From positions 62,001 through 126,000 of the forward strand of contig JAISWB010000028.1 of the NCBI GenBank assembly GCA_031271265.1: 64,000 bases of DNA, written 5' to 3'. This stretch comes from Desulfovibrio sp. GTDB lineage: Bacteria > Desulfobacterota > Desulfovibrionia > Desulfovibrionales > Desulfovibrionaceae. Below the pieces are notes generated by a model. It was not told the origin of the DNA. It ran no database searches and saw nothing but the letters and a program-made list of their open reading frames with translations. Made by a program: the position numbers and the translations under genes. This document shows, in pieces, positions 9,815 to 19,724 of this stretch (position 1 is the stretch's first letter; the number at the start of each line of letters is the position of its first letter).

Positions 9815-10807
9815 ATGCGCAAAGACACAGTGGTTTTTCCTGATGCCGGGAGCATAGGCGACGACTTTGCCTGGCCCGATTTTTCCGACTTCGGCGAGGT
9901 CGTCATGTACGACAGGACCCTGCCGGAGCAGCGCGGTGAACGGTTCAGGGACGCCGCTTTCATCCTCACCAACAAGGTGCCCGTCACGGACGAACTCCTG
10001 GCCGCCGCGCCCGCCCTGCGCTATATCGGGGTTCTGGCTACCGGCTTCAACCAGGTGAATATCGGAGCCGCCGCCGCGCGCGGCATCCCCGTCTGCAACG
10101 TGCCGGACTATTCCACGCACTCCGTGGTCCAACACGTCTTTACCCTGATTCTGCTTCTCAGTTCGCGCGCCTGCGAACTCACGGCCTCGGTGCGCCGGGG
10201 CGAATGGAGCAAGAGCAGGCATTTCAGTTACTGGGACAAGCCCATTTTCGAACTGCACGGCAAAACCCTGGGCATTGTGGGCTTCGGGAACATCGGCGCG
10301 GGGGTGGCCCGCGCGGCCCACGGCTTCGGCATGCCTGTGCTGGCCTATGCGCCGCGTCCCAGGCCGGCGCCCGCTTACCGGCCTTTCGACTTTGTCGGCC
10401 TGGATGAACTGTTCGCCCGCTCCGATGTCGTCAGCCTGCACTGTCCCCTGAACCGGGAAAGCGAAGGCATGGTCGACGCCCGCCTGCTGCGGCTGATGAA
10501 AAAGCAGGCCCTGCTCATCAACACGGCGCGCGGCCCCCTGATCAACGAGCGGGACCTTCTGGATGCGCTCAAGGAAGAACGCATAGGCGGCGCGGGGCTG
10601 GACGTCGTCGCCGTAGAACCCATGGCCGACGACAACCCGTTGCGTTTTGCACCGAACTGCATGATTACCCCGCATGTGGCCTGGTGCGGCGTCGAATCCC
10701 GCATGCGCCTCATGCAGGCCGCGTACGACAACATCCGCGCTTTTCTGGACGGCGCGCCCGTCAACGTGGTCAACGGCGTCCGGGGCCGTGCCGATCAGCG
10801 CATTTAA
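9815..10807 (+). CDS. D-2-hydroxyacid dehydrogenase, glycerate dehydrogenase-like
   Basis: A 330-residue NAD(P)-dependent oxidoreductase that reduces 2-keto acids such as hydroxypyruvate or glyoxylate to D-2-hydroxyacids. The Rossmann motif GFGNIG lies near residue 156. The catalytic triad is visible as Arg in NTARGPL (about 238), Glu in AVEP (about 267) and His in TPHVAW (about 285). The segment LATGFNQVNIGAAAARGI and the overall length fit the HprA/glycerate dehydrogenase group, but the substrate is not determined. ATG 9815 is used because GGGAG lies nine bases upstream; ATG 9809 is the alternative. A dispersed repeat element starts about 90 bases after the stop. Confidence 0.9.
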   Translation: MRKDTVVFPDAGSIGDDFAWPDFSDFGEVVMYDRTLPEQRGERFRDAAFILTNKVPVTDELLAAAPALRYIGVLATGFNQVNIGAAAARGIPVCNVPDYSTHSVVQHVFTLILLLSSRACELTASVRRGEWSKSRHFSYWDKPIFELHGKTLGIVGFGNIGAGVARAAHGFGMPVLAYAPRPRPAPAYRPFDFVGLDELFARSDVVSLHCPLNRESEGMVDARLLRLMKKQALLINTARGPLINERDLLDALKEERIGGAGLDVVAVEPMADDNPLRFAPNCMITPHVAWCGVESRMRLMQAAYDNIRAFLDGAPVNVVNGVRGRADQRI

Positions 10808-10899
10808 AAGTTGAACCGCTCCGGCAGCATGCAATGCTCAACACAAGTAATGCAAAACCGGGGGGGTCCGGGGGAAATCATTTCCCTTGGCCGCCGGAG

Positions 10900-10954
10900 G
10901 CGTATAAACAACATTGCAATGTTCCAATGTTCGGCCTTGCGCCTGCTCAGGCCG
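10900..10954 (+). repeat. R4 element arm (inverted mate at 50471-50525)
   Basis: Fifty-five bases match the reverse complement of 50471-50525 with four differences. The element contains the palindrome ACATTGCAATGT, the probable ATG of the next gene at 10927, and its first nine codons (MFGLAPAQA). The sequence just before it (from about 10862) is GC-rich and shares GGTCCGGGGG with an intergenic segment near 41896. Confidence 0.75.
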
Positions 10955-12501
10955 CGGGTCCGCCCGCCCGCATCGTCTGTTTCCTCGGCCTCTGCTTCGC
11001 CCTCTGCGCGGCGGCCGCCGTACTCGCACCGCGTACGGCCGCGGGCAAAACGGAAACATACCCGGTTGCCGTGCGCAGCTTCGGCGTCTGGATACCCGAA
11101 ACGCAGGAGCGCTTCGATTTTTCCGTCTGGTACCCCGCCCGCACGACCATGACCGCCGGCGTCACGGACGGCCGGCTCACCGAAGCAGGCAAGCGCGGCC
11201 GCATCATCCCCGGTTTTTACCCGCTGCTGTTGCTTTCCCACGATACAGCCGGCAGCCGCTTCGAGCACAACGACCTGGCAACGGCCCTGGCTTCGGCGGG
11301 AATGCTCGTCGCGGCGCCGACCCACAGCGGAGACAACCGTAATGCCGGCGAATCCATATTCACGGCGGAATTGCTGCGCGACAGACCGCGCAACCTGTTG
11401 CGCGCTCTGGAAACCGTACTCGGCACGCCGGAATTCGCGCCCTACGCGGACGAATCACGCATCGGGCTGCTCGGCGTCGGCTTCGGCGCCATAACGGTTT
11501 TTCAACTTCTAGGCCTCAGCCCCGATTTTTCCCTGCTTGACGGCTACTGCGGCACACAACGGCGGGAAGACGGCTTTTGCGAGCTCTGGACGGCGCAACG
11601 CCTGTCCCGTCTGCCGGAAGCCATGCGCGCGATGACCAGGACATGGGGAAGACATGTGTTTACGCCGCAGCTTTCCGTCTTTGCCCCCAAACTGGTGAGC
11701 GTCGCCGTACCGCGGCCCGCGGTCGAGCCCGCCGAAAACACCGGGACAGGGACCGCCGCACCGGAAAACAGGAGCCTGTGGCAACGCCTTTTCGGCAACA
11801 ACAACGAAGACGACGAGCCGCCCCAAGACACCGCGCCGCCGCTCCCGCCGGCGGTCGAAGAAACGGACGCCGGCGGCGAAACGCGCGGCGGCTCCGTTGC
11901 GGACTTCCCCCTGCTTCTGGATTTTCAGGGCGGCCCGCTGTTCGGGGGCACAGACTCCGGAGCGGCCTTCGTCCACATCGCCCTTGCCGATTCCCCGCAG
12001 TACAGGGTACCCGTGCGCGCCGGCAGTGAAGATATGGCCGGACCCGAGCCGACGCAGCTCAAGGTTGATGCTTCTACCCCGTTCCGCCGCAAGGCGGAAA
12101 CGCGCACCGTCCGCGCCGCGGCGTTGCTGGCCCCGGCGGGAGGCATGCTCTTCAGACCGGACGCCCTGCGCTCCGTCGGCATCCCCCTGGCCGTCGTCGA
12201 AGCCGGGCTCGACACGCTCTACCCGCCCGAACGGCATGCCGAACCGTACCGTCTCGCGGCGGGAGAGCCGCCTGCGTTGCTGCGTGTGGAAAACGCCGAC
12301 CACTTTTCCCTTTTCGCCCCCTGCTCCACGGGCACGGCGGCAATGCCCGAGGAAAGCTGCGGCAGACTTTCCGGGCCGGAACGCCGGGAAGCCGCCGAAG
12401 AACGCGACCGCTTTCTCCTGGCGTTTTTTCAATCCATCCTGGGGGGAGCGAAAAAACCACCCGAGCCTTCGGGGTTTATCGGCGCGCCCGACGGCCGGTA
12501 A
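10927..12501 (+). CDS. exported alpha/beta-hydrolase-fold protein, nucleophile missing
   Basis: The 524-residue protein resembles predicted dienelactone hydrolase/PAF-acetylhydrolase-like proteins. After a signal peptide (hydrophobic stretch about residues 14-37, cut probable near TAAG), it has the strand-turn pattern FSVWYPAR, YPLLLLSHDTAG and ALASAGMLVAAPTHSGDN. Where the family has the nucleophile elbow G-x-S-x-G, this protein reads GLLGVGFGA (about 182-187), so serine is glycine. A candidate histidine remains in VENADHFSLF. A Pro/Asp/Glu-rich insertion (about 265-325) interrupts the domain. It is probably periplasmic and may not be a hydrolase. The start is uncertain: ATG 10927 lies inside a dispersed repeat, and the nearest GGAGG is 26 bases upstream. 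Nothing around it shows a function. Confidence 0.75.
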   Translation: MFGLAPAQAAGPPARIVCFLGLCFALCAAAAVLAPRTAAGKTETYPVAVRSFGVWIPETQERFDFSVWYPARTTMTAGVTDGRLTEAGKRGRIIPGFYPLLLLSHDTAGSRFEHNDLATALASAGMLVAAPTHSGDNRNAGESIFTAELLRDRPRNLLRALETVLGTPEFAPYADESRIGLLGVGFGAITVFQLLGLSPDFSLLDGYCGTQRREDGFCELWTAQRLSRLPEAMRAMTRTWGRHVFTPQLSVFAPKLVSVAVPRPAVEPAENTGTGTAAPENRSLWQRLFGNNNEDDEPPQDTAPPLPPAVEETDAGGETRGGSVADFPLLLDFQGGPLFGGTDSGAAFVHIALADSPQYRVPVRAGSEDMAGPEPTQLKVDASTPFRRKAETRTVRAAALLAPAGGMLFRPDALRSVGIPLAVVEAGLDTLYPPERHAEPYRLAAGEPPALLRVENADHFSLFAPCSTGTAAMPEESCGRLSGPERREAAEERDRFLLAFFQSILGGAKKPPEPSGFIGAPDGR

Positions 12502-12617
12502 TCCGATGTCAACACCTTATTTTTGCTGACAGTTGCTAAAAATTGGGCTTGCGGTATGATGGAATCGACAAAGGGTGTCGAAGATTACAGGACCAAGGGG
12601 ATGCGCCGCGGGGCAGT

Positions 12618-13592
12618 ATGGGCGTTGCACTGTTGTATGTACCGGACCTGAGGCCTGAATCGGCGCCTGCCGATGTGCCGGGGCACATCGCCTTTTTCCC
12701 GAGCGGATTGCCCGAGGGACGCGCCCTGTCCGTACACGGTGCGGGCGGGAGGAGTCCGGCGGGTGGGAAAGCCCCCTTCGCCGTTTCCGAAAACTCCGCC
12801 GCGGGCCGTCCGGCGCGTTCCGCGCAAGCCGAAGCCGCGAGACGGGCGGTGCTTGCCGCCCTGCCCCTTTCGCCCCCCGAAGCACAGGCGGCCCTTGAAG
12901 AACTTTTGCGCATAGGCCTGGAATACTCCCCGCACGGTCTTTTGCGCACGGCGGAACTGTACGGGGAAGACGCGGCGGAGGACGGGCAGGATGCCGCGGA
13001 ACGCGCCGATCTTGCGCACTTCGCGGCGACCGGCGCCCCCACGCGGAAGGACGGCGCGCTCCCTGCCGCGGGAGCGGCTGATGATGCCGGGCAGGCGCAG
13101 ACGACGCGCCGACGTCTGGTTGATGCGCAGAAAATCCTGATCCTGGCTGAATACCTGGAAGAAAAAAATCAGGAGAGCGCGGCGCTGGAACAGAGCGTCC
13201 GCAGGGCGGAACAGGCCTTGCGCGTAAGCTTGGGCGAAGGCGGAGAAACCCGCCTTGAGACCGCTGAACAGGAACCCGGCAACACGACGGGAAAGGATTT
13301 CCCCCGCGTCGACCCGCAGACGCTGCTCCGGGCCGTCCGGCACTTTCTGCCTGAACATGTCGCACTGTTCACCGCCGACGACGAACTGACGGCGGAACTC
13401 ACGGAGGAAGGTTTGCTCGGACCTCTGCCCGTCGAACGCGCAATCCTCGCGATGTCGTTGCCCGCACGGGAACGCTCCGGCCTGCTCTACGCCCGGCTGC
13501 CCGCCGCCGCCTTTTTGCGGGAAACGGAACTGCTCGCGCGGCCCGGATCAGGCATCCGGGCGCTGCGGGACAAGGACGCGGAACATGCCTGA
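12618..13592 (+). CDS. hypothetical protein with coiled-coil region
   Basis: I do not recognise this 324-residue protein. It begins MGVALLYVPDLRPES and contains an Ala/Glu-rich middle. A likely coiled coil lies around residues 170-215 (EYLEEKNQESAALEQSVRRAEQ). The conserved-looking C-terminal part contains RAVRHFLPEHVALFTADDEL. No signal peptide or membrane segment is seen. The start is uncertain: ATG 12618 has only a weak GGGG upstream, and an open frame runs from 12543. Its 3' end overlaps the next gene by 8 bases, so it is probably co-transcribed with the HAD, YggT and DivIVA genes. Codon use is like its neighbours. Confidence 0.7.
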   Translation: MGVALLYVPDLRPESAPADVPGHIAFFPSGLPEGRALSVHGAGGRSPAGGKAPFAVSENSAAGRPARSAQAEAARRAVLAALPLSPPEAQAALEELLRIGLEYSPHGLLRTAELYGEDAAEDGQDAAERADLAHFAATGAPTRKDGALPAAGAADDAGQAQTTRRRLVDAQKILILAEYLEEKNQESAALEQSVRRAEQALRVSLGEGGETRLETAEQEPGNTTGKDFPRVDPQTLLRAVRHFLPEHVALFTADDELTAELTEEGLLGPLPVERAILAMSLPARERSGLLYARLPAAAFLRETELLARPGSGIRALRDKDAEHA

Positions 13593-14304
13593 AACAAGCC
13601 TGAAGGGCGCCCCGGAATTCAGCCTCAACGGCCTGGTTTTCGATATAGACGGGGTCATGCTGGACTCGCGCGCTTCCAACATGGAGTTTTACAACCTGAT
13701 CCGCGAGTCCGTGCACCTGCCGCCCCTCAGCCCTGAAGAAGAAGAATACTGCCACATGGCATCGGAAGCGGAGTGCCTGGACCGCATCATTCCGCCGAAG
13801 TACCGTGCGGCGGCCGTCGAGGCCCGCGCGAAGATCCGCTACACGGAGCAGATACTGCCCCTGCTCTCCCTGGAAAACGGACTGACCGAAGCCCTGCACT
13901 GGCTCGGCGCGTGGGGCGTCAAGCTCGGAATTTTTACCAACCGCAGCAAAAAGGTATGCGAGTTGCTGTATTATTTCGGCCTGGAAGACACTTTTCAGCC
14001 GGTTATGACGGCGTCCGACTGTCCGCCCAAACCCTGCCCGGACGGTCTTGTGCAAATCGCGGAGCAATGGGGCGAAAGGCTTGCAAACATCGCCTTTCTG
14101 GGAGATTCCAAGGTGGACGAACAGGCCGCGCACGGTGCGGGCGCGGCATTCTGGTCTTTCCGCAACAACACGCTTGACGCCGGACTGCATGTCGACAATT
14201 TTTTCGACATGATCACTATGATCACGCCTCTGGTGGAAAAACGCCGGCCGGCGCACCGGCCGCATGAGTGCCGCAACGCAGCGGAGGACGCATGGGACTT
14301 CTGA
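13585..14304 (+). CDS. HAD-superfamily hydrolase
   Basis: A 239-residue cytosolic phosphatase-like protein related to phosphoglycolate phosphatases. HAD motif I is FDIDGVMLDS near residue 19, where the first Asp would be the nucleophile. Motif II is FTNRSKK (about 113), motif III the lysine of PPKPCPDGL (about 151), and motif IV GDSKVDEQAA (about 172). A helical cap lies between motifs I and II. The substrate is unknown. The start overlaps the preceding hypothetical gene by 8 bases, and the end overlaps yggT by 13 bases, indicating an operon. Confidence 0.88.
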   Translation: MPETSLKGAPEFSLNGLVFDIDGVMLDSRASNMEFYNLIRESVHLPPLSPEEEEYCHMASEAECLDRIIPPKYRAAAVEARAKIRYTEQILPLLSLENGLTEALHWLGAWGVKLGIFTNRSKKVCELLYYFGLEDTFQPVMTASDCPPKPCPDGLVQIAEQWGERLANIAFLGDSKVDEQAAHGAGAAFWSFRNNTLDAGLHVDNFFDMITMITPLVEKRRPAHRPHECRNAAEDAWDF

Positions 14305-14597
14305 TAACCTTGATCAAGGCCGTGGACTTTGTCGTTTCTTCGCTCATCAACCTGTATTTTTTCGTCGTGCTGGGCGCCTGCATCATAAGCTGGGTCAACG
14401 CCGACCCCTACAATCCCATTGTGAGCGTTCTGCGCCGGCTCACTGAACCGGCGTTGCAGCGCATACGGAAATGGGTACCGTTCACCCGCATCGGGGGCCT
14501 GGACCTGTCGCCTGTCGTGCTGCTTCTGGGCCTGCAGGTGCTGCAAATGCTGATCTCCGGCATATTATGGCAAATACCGGCGCTGTTTGCAGGATGA
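14292..14597 (+). CDS. YggT family integral membrane protein
   Basis: This 101-residue protein has two hydrophobic segments (about 3-33 and 70-95). Between them is the conserved YggT pattern ISWVNADPYNPIVSVLRRLT, EPALQRIRKWVPF and GGLDLSPVVLLLGLQ. YggT proteins are inner-membrane proteins implicated in osmotic or division-related functions, not enzymatically defined. ATG 14292 is chosen because GCGGAGGA lies a few bases upstream; an in-frame ATG at 14268 lies further inside the HAD gene. The next gene, a DivIVA-domain protein, starts three bases after its stop, a common pairing. Confidence 0.9.
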   Translation: MGLLITLIKAVDFVVSSLINLYFFVVLGACIISWVNADPYNPIVSVLRRLTEPALQRIRKWVPFTRIGGLDLSPVVLLLGLQVLQMLISGILWQIPALFAG

Positions 14598-14600
14598 ACC

Positions 14601-15146
14601 ATGTCCGTCAACCGGGTAGACATCCTGAACCACAGCTTTTCCCGCACCTTGCGCGGGTATAATCCGGAGGAAGTGGACAACTACCTGCAGGATGTTGCCG
14701 ACACTCTTGCCAGGCTCGGCGACGAGCGCGTGCGCCTGACCAATCAGGCGACACGCCTTGAGGAGCAACTGCAACGCTATGCCGAGCGGGAAAACGCCGT
14801 GCGTGAAACCCTGCTCATTTCCCGGCGCATGGCCGAGGAACTGAAAAGTTCCGCGCAAAAGGAAGCGCAACTGCTTATCGAGGCGGCCCAAAACCGCGCG
14901 GAAAACCTGACCAACCAGGCAAATCAGCGGCTGGCCCGCATCTTGGATGAAATAGCCGAAGCGCGTAAACTGAAAGCGCAATTTGAGTTCAAAGTGCGTT
15001 CGGTCATTGAAGGACATCTGAAACTGCTTGAATTCAGCCGCATGGATGATATCCGCATGGAACGGGCAACGGCGGCGCTGCAACGCGGCAGCGGGACGGA
15101 ACGCGCGGACGGGAGCCGGGAAAGCGCCGGCGAACCCGAAGCGTGA
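14601..15146 (+). CDS. DivIVA domain-containing protein
   Basis: A 181-residue cytoplasmic coiled-coil protein. The N-terminus SVNRVDILNHSFSRTLRGYN, then PEEVDNYLQDVADTL, is the DivIVA/GpsB membrane-binding head. Residues 35-145 are largely heptad-like coiled coil (LGDERVRLTNQATRLEEQLQ). In other bacteria such proteins mark poles or division sites; here the role is inferred only. It follows yggT closely and ends overlapping the DUF167 gene start (GTGA), so it is translated in the same operon. Confidence 0.88.
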   Translation: MSVNRVDILNHSFSRTLRGYNPEEVDNYLQDVADTLARLGDERVRLTNQATRLEEQLQRYAERENAVRETLLISRRMAEELKSSAQKEAQLLIEAAQNRAENLTNQANQRLARILDEIAEARKLKAQFEFKVRSVIEGHLKLLEFSRMDDIRMERATAALQRGSGTERADGSRESAGEPEA

Positions 15147-15742
15147 AACGAGGACAAGGTCGCCGTATGCCTGCCGCGGACGCGCCGGATACCCTGCCCT
15201 CCTTTGTTTCGCGGGCCGCCGACGGCTCGTGGCATATGCTGGTGCATGCCCTGCCCGGCGCAAAAAAGTCCGAATTTTCGGGCATCAGGGATGGACGCCT
15301 GTGCATACGCACAGCCGCGCCTGCCGTGGAAAACAAGGCCAACGCCGCTCTGGCGGCGCTTACGGCGCGGGCGCTGAGGCTGCGCCCGGCAAAAATATCC
15401 GTGCTTTCCGGCGCGAAAAGCAGGCAAAAATGCCTGCGTATCGCGGCGGACGCCGAACCGGACTGGAACCGTTTGCTGCCTCTGGCAGAAAGGAGGAATG
15501 CCGTGGAAAAAAAAGAATATGAGCTTCTGGAAAAACTGGCCCCGACGCATCCGGACCTGAAAAGCCTCTGGGACGACCACATCCTCTATGAAAAACAACT
15601 GGAAAAGCTGGAAAGCAAGACGTTCATGACGCCCGCGGAAAAACAGGAAGCCGGCAGGATAAAAAAACACAAGCTGGACGGCAAGACCAAGCTGGTCGCC
15701 CTCCTGCAGCATTACGCAGCATCCTCGGAGGACGGGAGATAA
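15143..15742 (+). CDS. DUF167 protein fused in frame to a DUF465 (YdcH-like) domain
   Basis: The 199-residue frame joins two domains that are normally separate genes. Residues about 18-105 are DUF167 (YggU-like): LVHALPGAKKSEFSG, VENKANAALAALTARAL and VLSGAKSRQK. Residues 121-199 are DUF465: EKKEYELLEKLAPTHPDLKS, LWDDHILYEKQLEKLE and KLDGKTKLVALLQHY. Neither family has a defined enzymatic function. GTG 15143 overlaps the divIVA stop as GTGA; ATG 15167 is an alternative start. The junction carries a strong ribosome binding site and a GTG at 15503 in the same frame, so the second domain may also be made alone. The frame ends in TAATG, shared with ilvB. Confidence 0.85.
   Translation: MKRGQGRRMPAADAPDTLPSFVSRAADGSWHMLVHALPGAKKSEFSGIRDGRLCIRTAAPAVENKANAALAALTARALRLRPAKISVLSGAKSRQKCLRIAADAEPDWNRLLPLAERRNAVEKKEYELLEKLAPTHPDLKSLWDDHILYEKQLEKLESKTFMTPAEKQEAGRIKKHKLDGKTKLVALLQHYAASSEDGR
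15503..15742 (+). CDS. possible separate DUF465 (YdcH-like) product by internal initiation
   Basis: AAAGGAGGA at 15489-15497 lies five bases before GTG 15503, an ideal ribosome binding site inside the DUF167 reading frame. Initiation here would give a 79-residue protein, the usual DUF465 size, starting MEKKEYELLEKLAP. This supports an ancestral separate gene whose upstream neighbour lost its stop codon. Whether fusion, separate protein or both are made cannot be decided from sequence. Confidence 0.6.
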   Translation: MEKKEYELLEKLAPTHPDLKSLWDDHILYEKQLEKLESKTFMTPAEKQEAGRIKKHKLDGKTKLVALLQHYAASSEDGR

Positions 15743-17442
15743 TGGAATACACCGGCGCCGCGATATTGATGGAATGCCTGAAGGACGAGGGCGTCGAAGT
15801 GATCTTCGGCTATCCCGGCGGGGCGGTCATTGAGCTTTTCGATGAAATGTCCCGACACGGCGATGCACTGAAGCATTTTCTGGTGCGCCACGAGCAGGGC
15901 GCCGTCCATGCCGCGGACGGCTACGCGCGCGCCTCCGGCAAACCCGGCGTGAGCATCCTCACCTCCGGACCGGGCGCAACCAACGCCGTGACCGGCATAG
16001 CCACCGCCTACAGCGACTCCATCCCCCTGGTCGTGATTACCGGGCAGGTGGCGACGCAGCTTATCGGCAACGACGCGTTTCAGGAAGTGGACATTGTCGG
16101 GATCACCCGGCCCTGTACAAAGCACAACTACTTGGTAAAAGACGTGAAACGGCTGGCCGAAGTAGTCCGCCAGGCTTTTCATCTGGCGCGCTCGGGCAGA
16201 CCCGGCCCGGTACTCATCGACCTGCCCAAAGATGTTATCCTGGCCAAAACGCCCTTTGTCAAACCGGGCGAAGTGCGCATGCGCAGCTATAACCCGAACT
16301 ATAAACCCAACCTTGTGCAACTGCGCCGCGCCGCCGAACTCCTGCTCCGGGCCGAGCGCCCGCTCCTGCTCACGGGCGGCGGCGTCATCGGCTCCGGCGC
16401 AAGCGGCATCGTCACGGAAACAGCGATAAAGCTCAACATGCCGGTTGTCTCCACGCTGATGGGCCTGGGCGGATTCCCCGGCACGCACCGCCTGTGGTAC
16501 GGCATGCTGGGCATGCACGGCGCATACACGGCCAACAGGGCGGTAACCGAGGCCGACGTGCTCCTCGCCGTGGGCACGCGCTTTGCGGACCGCGTCACAG
16601 GCAAACTGTCGGTCTTCGCCAAACAGGCGCGCATCATCCACATCGACATCGACCCGACTTCCATACGCAAGAACGTCAACGTGGACGTGCCGGTGGTGGC
16701 CGATTGCCGTGAATCGGCGCTGGGCCTGGCCGATCTGCTGGCGGCGGGCACGGTGGACGAAAATGTCGCGGCGGCGCGCATTGAATGGCTGCAACGTCTG
16801 GATCGATACAAAGAGAAACATCCCCTCAGCTACACGCAGGACGGGGAGATCAAACCCCAGCGGGTCATTGAGCTTCTTGACCGTCTGACGCGGGAGAAAC
16901 ACGAGGTCGTCGTCACCACGGACGTGGGACAGCACCAGATGTGGGCGGCGCAGTTCTTCAAATTCACCCGGCCGCGCAGCTTTCTGTCCTCCGGCGGACT
17001 GGGCACCATGGGCTTCGGCCTGCCCGCGGCCGCGGGGGCGCAGATCGCAAGGCCGAACGACCTCGTTATCTGTATCGCCGGCGACGGCTCCATCCAGATG
17101 AACATCCAGGAACTGGCCTCCGTAGTGGCCGCCGGGCTGCCGGTCAAGGTCGTCATTCTCAACAACCGTTTTCTCGGTCTGGTGCGCCAATGGCAGGAAC
17201 TGTTCATGAAACGCAATTATGTATGCACCGACCTGGAAGGCTGCGAGCCTGATTTCGTGAAACTGGCCGAGGCCTACGGCGCTACGGGCCTGCGCGTGGA
17301 TGACGATGACGCCCTTGAGGAGGCGCTGAAAACGATGCTGGAAACACCGGGGCCGGTGCTGGCGGATGTACGCGTCCGCCGCGAAGAAAACGTATACCCC
17401 ATTATACCGGCGGGAAAATCCCTGGCCGAAATGATCGTATGA
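15742..17442 (+). CDS. ilvB: acetolactate synthase, large catalytic subunit
   Basis: This ThDP-dependent enzyme (566 residues) makes 2-acetolactate from pyruvate, or acetohydroxybutyrate with 2-oxobutyrate, the first common step of valine, leucine and isoleucine synthesis. The catalytic Glu lies in RHEQGAVHAADGYAR (about residue 50). The ThDP/Mg motif is GDGSIQMNIQELASVVAAGL near 446 with NN about 25 residues later. The FAD-binding middle domain is present (LMGLGGFPGTH, RFADRVTGKL). Biosynthetic type is supported by the downstream regulatory subunit and ilvC. The start overlaps the preceding stop as TAATG, with GGAGG upstream. Confidence 0.96.
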   Translation: MEYTGAAILMECLKDEGVEVIFGYPGGAVIELFDEMSRHGDALKHFLVRHEQGAVHAADGYARASGKPGVSILTSGPGATNAVTGIATAYSDSIPLVVITGQVATQLIGNDAFQEVDIVGITRPCTKHNYLVKDVKRLAEVVRQAFHLARSGRPGPVLIDLPKDVILAKTPFVKPGEVRMRSYNPNYKPNLVQLRRAAELLLRAERPLLLTGGGVIGSGASGIVTETAIKLNMPVVSTLMGLGGFPGTHRLWYGMLGMHGAYTANRAVTEADVLLAVGTRFADRVTGKLSVFAKQARIIHIDIDPTSIRKNVNVDVPVVADCRESALGLADLLAAGTVDENVAAARIEWLQRLDRYKEKHPLSYTQDGEIKPQRVIELLDRLTREKHEVVVTTDVGQHQMWAAQFFKFTRPRSFLSSGGLGTMGFGLPAAAGAQIARPNDLVICIAGDGSIQMNIQELASVVAAGLPVKVVILNNRFLGLVRQWQELFMKRNYVCTDLEGCEPDFVKLAEAYGATGLRVDDDDALEEALKTMLETPGPVLADVRVRREENVYPIIPAGKSLAEMIV

Positions 17443-17443
17443 T

Positions 17444-17467
17444 GCCGGTTGCCGGTTGCCGGTTGCC
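17444..17467 (+). repeat. 7-bp microsatellite (GCCGGTT)n
   Basis: Three perfect copies of GCCGGTT plus a partial fourth lie between ilvB and ilvN, just before a T-run. It is an intergenic slippage-prone tract and could change leader length upstream of ilvN, but no function is evident. Confidence 0.7.
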
Positions 17468-17507
17468 GTAATTTTTTCACGGATTGCCGTTTTTCAGGAG
17501 ATGCAAC

Positions 17508-19053
<1,546 letters not shown>

Positions 19054-19057
19054 CGCG

Positions 19058-19073
19058 TTTCAAGGTTGGTTTT
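19058..19073 (-). repeat. R3 16-bp motif AAAACCAACCTTGAAA
   Basis: This is the reverse-strand copy of a motif found between genes at 47095-47110, 48803-48818 and 54042-54057. Here it starts four bases after the ilvC stop. Confidence 0.5.
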
Positions 19074-19087
19074 GCACACTTCCGGAA

Positions 19088-19119
19088 GCCGGTGATGCGG
19101 GTACGCCCGCACCCCCGGC
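19088..19119. terminator. bidirectional hairpin between ilvC and a convergent gene
   Basis: A two-tier stem is visible: outer AGCCGG/CCGGCT and inner GCGGG (19097-19101) with CCCGC (19106-19110) around a TACG loop. It sits between convergent 3' ends and overlaps the stop codon of the minus-strand gene. No clear T-tract follows, so factor-independent termination is only likely. Confidence 0.5.
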
Positions 19120-19724
19120 TAACGCGCGAAGTAAAAATGGCTCATGTCGCCCTTGATGCTGACCTGATAGCATGATGCCCCCGCTCCGGCGTTGAGGGCG
19201 GCGTAAATGTCCTCGGCCCGCTCACGGCGGACGGCGTTGCACAGGTCGTGCAGGCCGCGCAGCAACGCAGCCCGCACGGCCGTTTCCGTAAACAGTTCCG
19301 TAAGCTCCGGACGATAAGCGAGGATCTCTTCCGCAGCCGCGCCGGCCGGATCGTCACCCACGGCTTCAAGTTGCGCATCTTCGTCCAGACGCAGGGTAAG
19401 CTTGGAAGACGGGTCGACGCCGCGTTCCTTCAGACCCGTGCAAAGCTCCCGCAAAAAATCGTCCTGCATGCGCACGATGCTCTCGGACAGCATGGCCGTG
19501 ACGCGCGCGCCCGGTTCACTCCCGTTCTGGGGAGAGGAGATGTCGCAACGGTCCAGAATCGCCAGCGAATGTTTCAACCCGGCCAGAATAGTCTGCAGTT
19601 CCGCCTGTTGCTCTCCGAAAACCGAAGAATCCCAAGCTCCGTCAGCCGTCCCGGCCGCCGCACCGGGCGGCGTTTCGGGGGCCGGCGCATGCTGCGCCTG
19701 CGGGTATATCGTCGAAAGATTCAC
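19119..19724 (-). CDS. hypothetical protein
   Basis: I do not recognise this 201-residue protein. It starts MNLSTIYPQAQHAPAPE, has an Ala/Pro-rich N-terminus and then a mostly helical body (LQTILAGLKHSLAILDRCD, FLRELCTGLKERGVDP). It ends YQVSIKGDMSHFYFAR. No signal peptide, membrane segment or known motif is evident. A good Shine-Dalgarno sequence (AAGGAG) precedes ATG 19724. It is a single gene, convergent with ilvC and divergent from the dicarboxylate transporter. Confidence 0.75.
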   Translation of the reverse strand: MNLSTIYPQAQHAPAPETPPGAAAGTADGAWDSSVFGEQQAELQTILAGLKHSLAILDRCDISSPQNGSEPGARVTAMLSESIVRMQDDFLRELCTGLKERGVDPSSKLTLRLDEDAQLEAVGDDPAGAAAEEILAYRPELTELFTETAVRAALLRGLHDLCNAVRRERAEDIYAALNAGAGASCYQVSIKGDMSHFYFAR

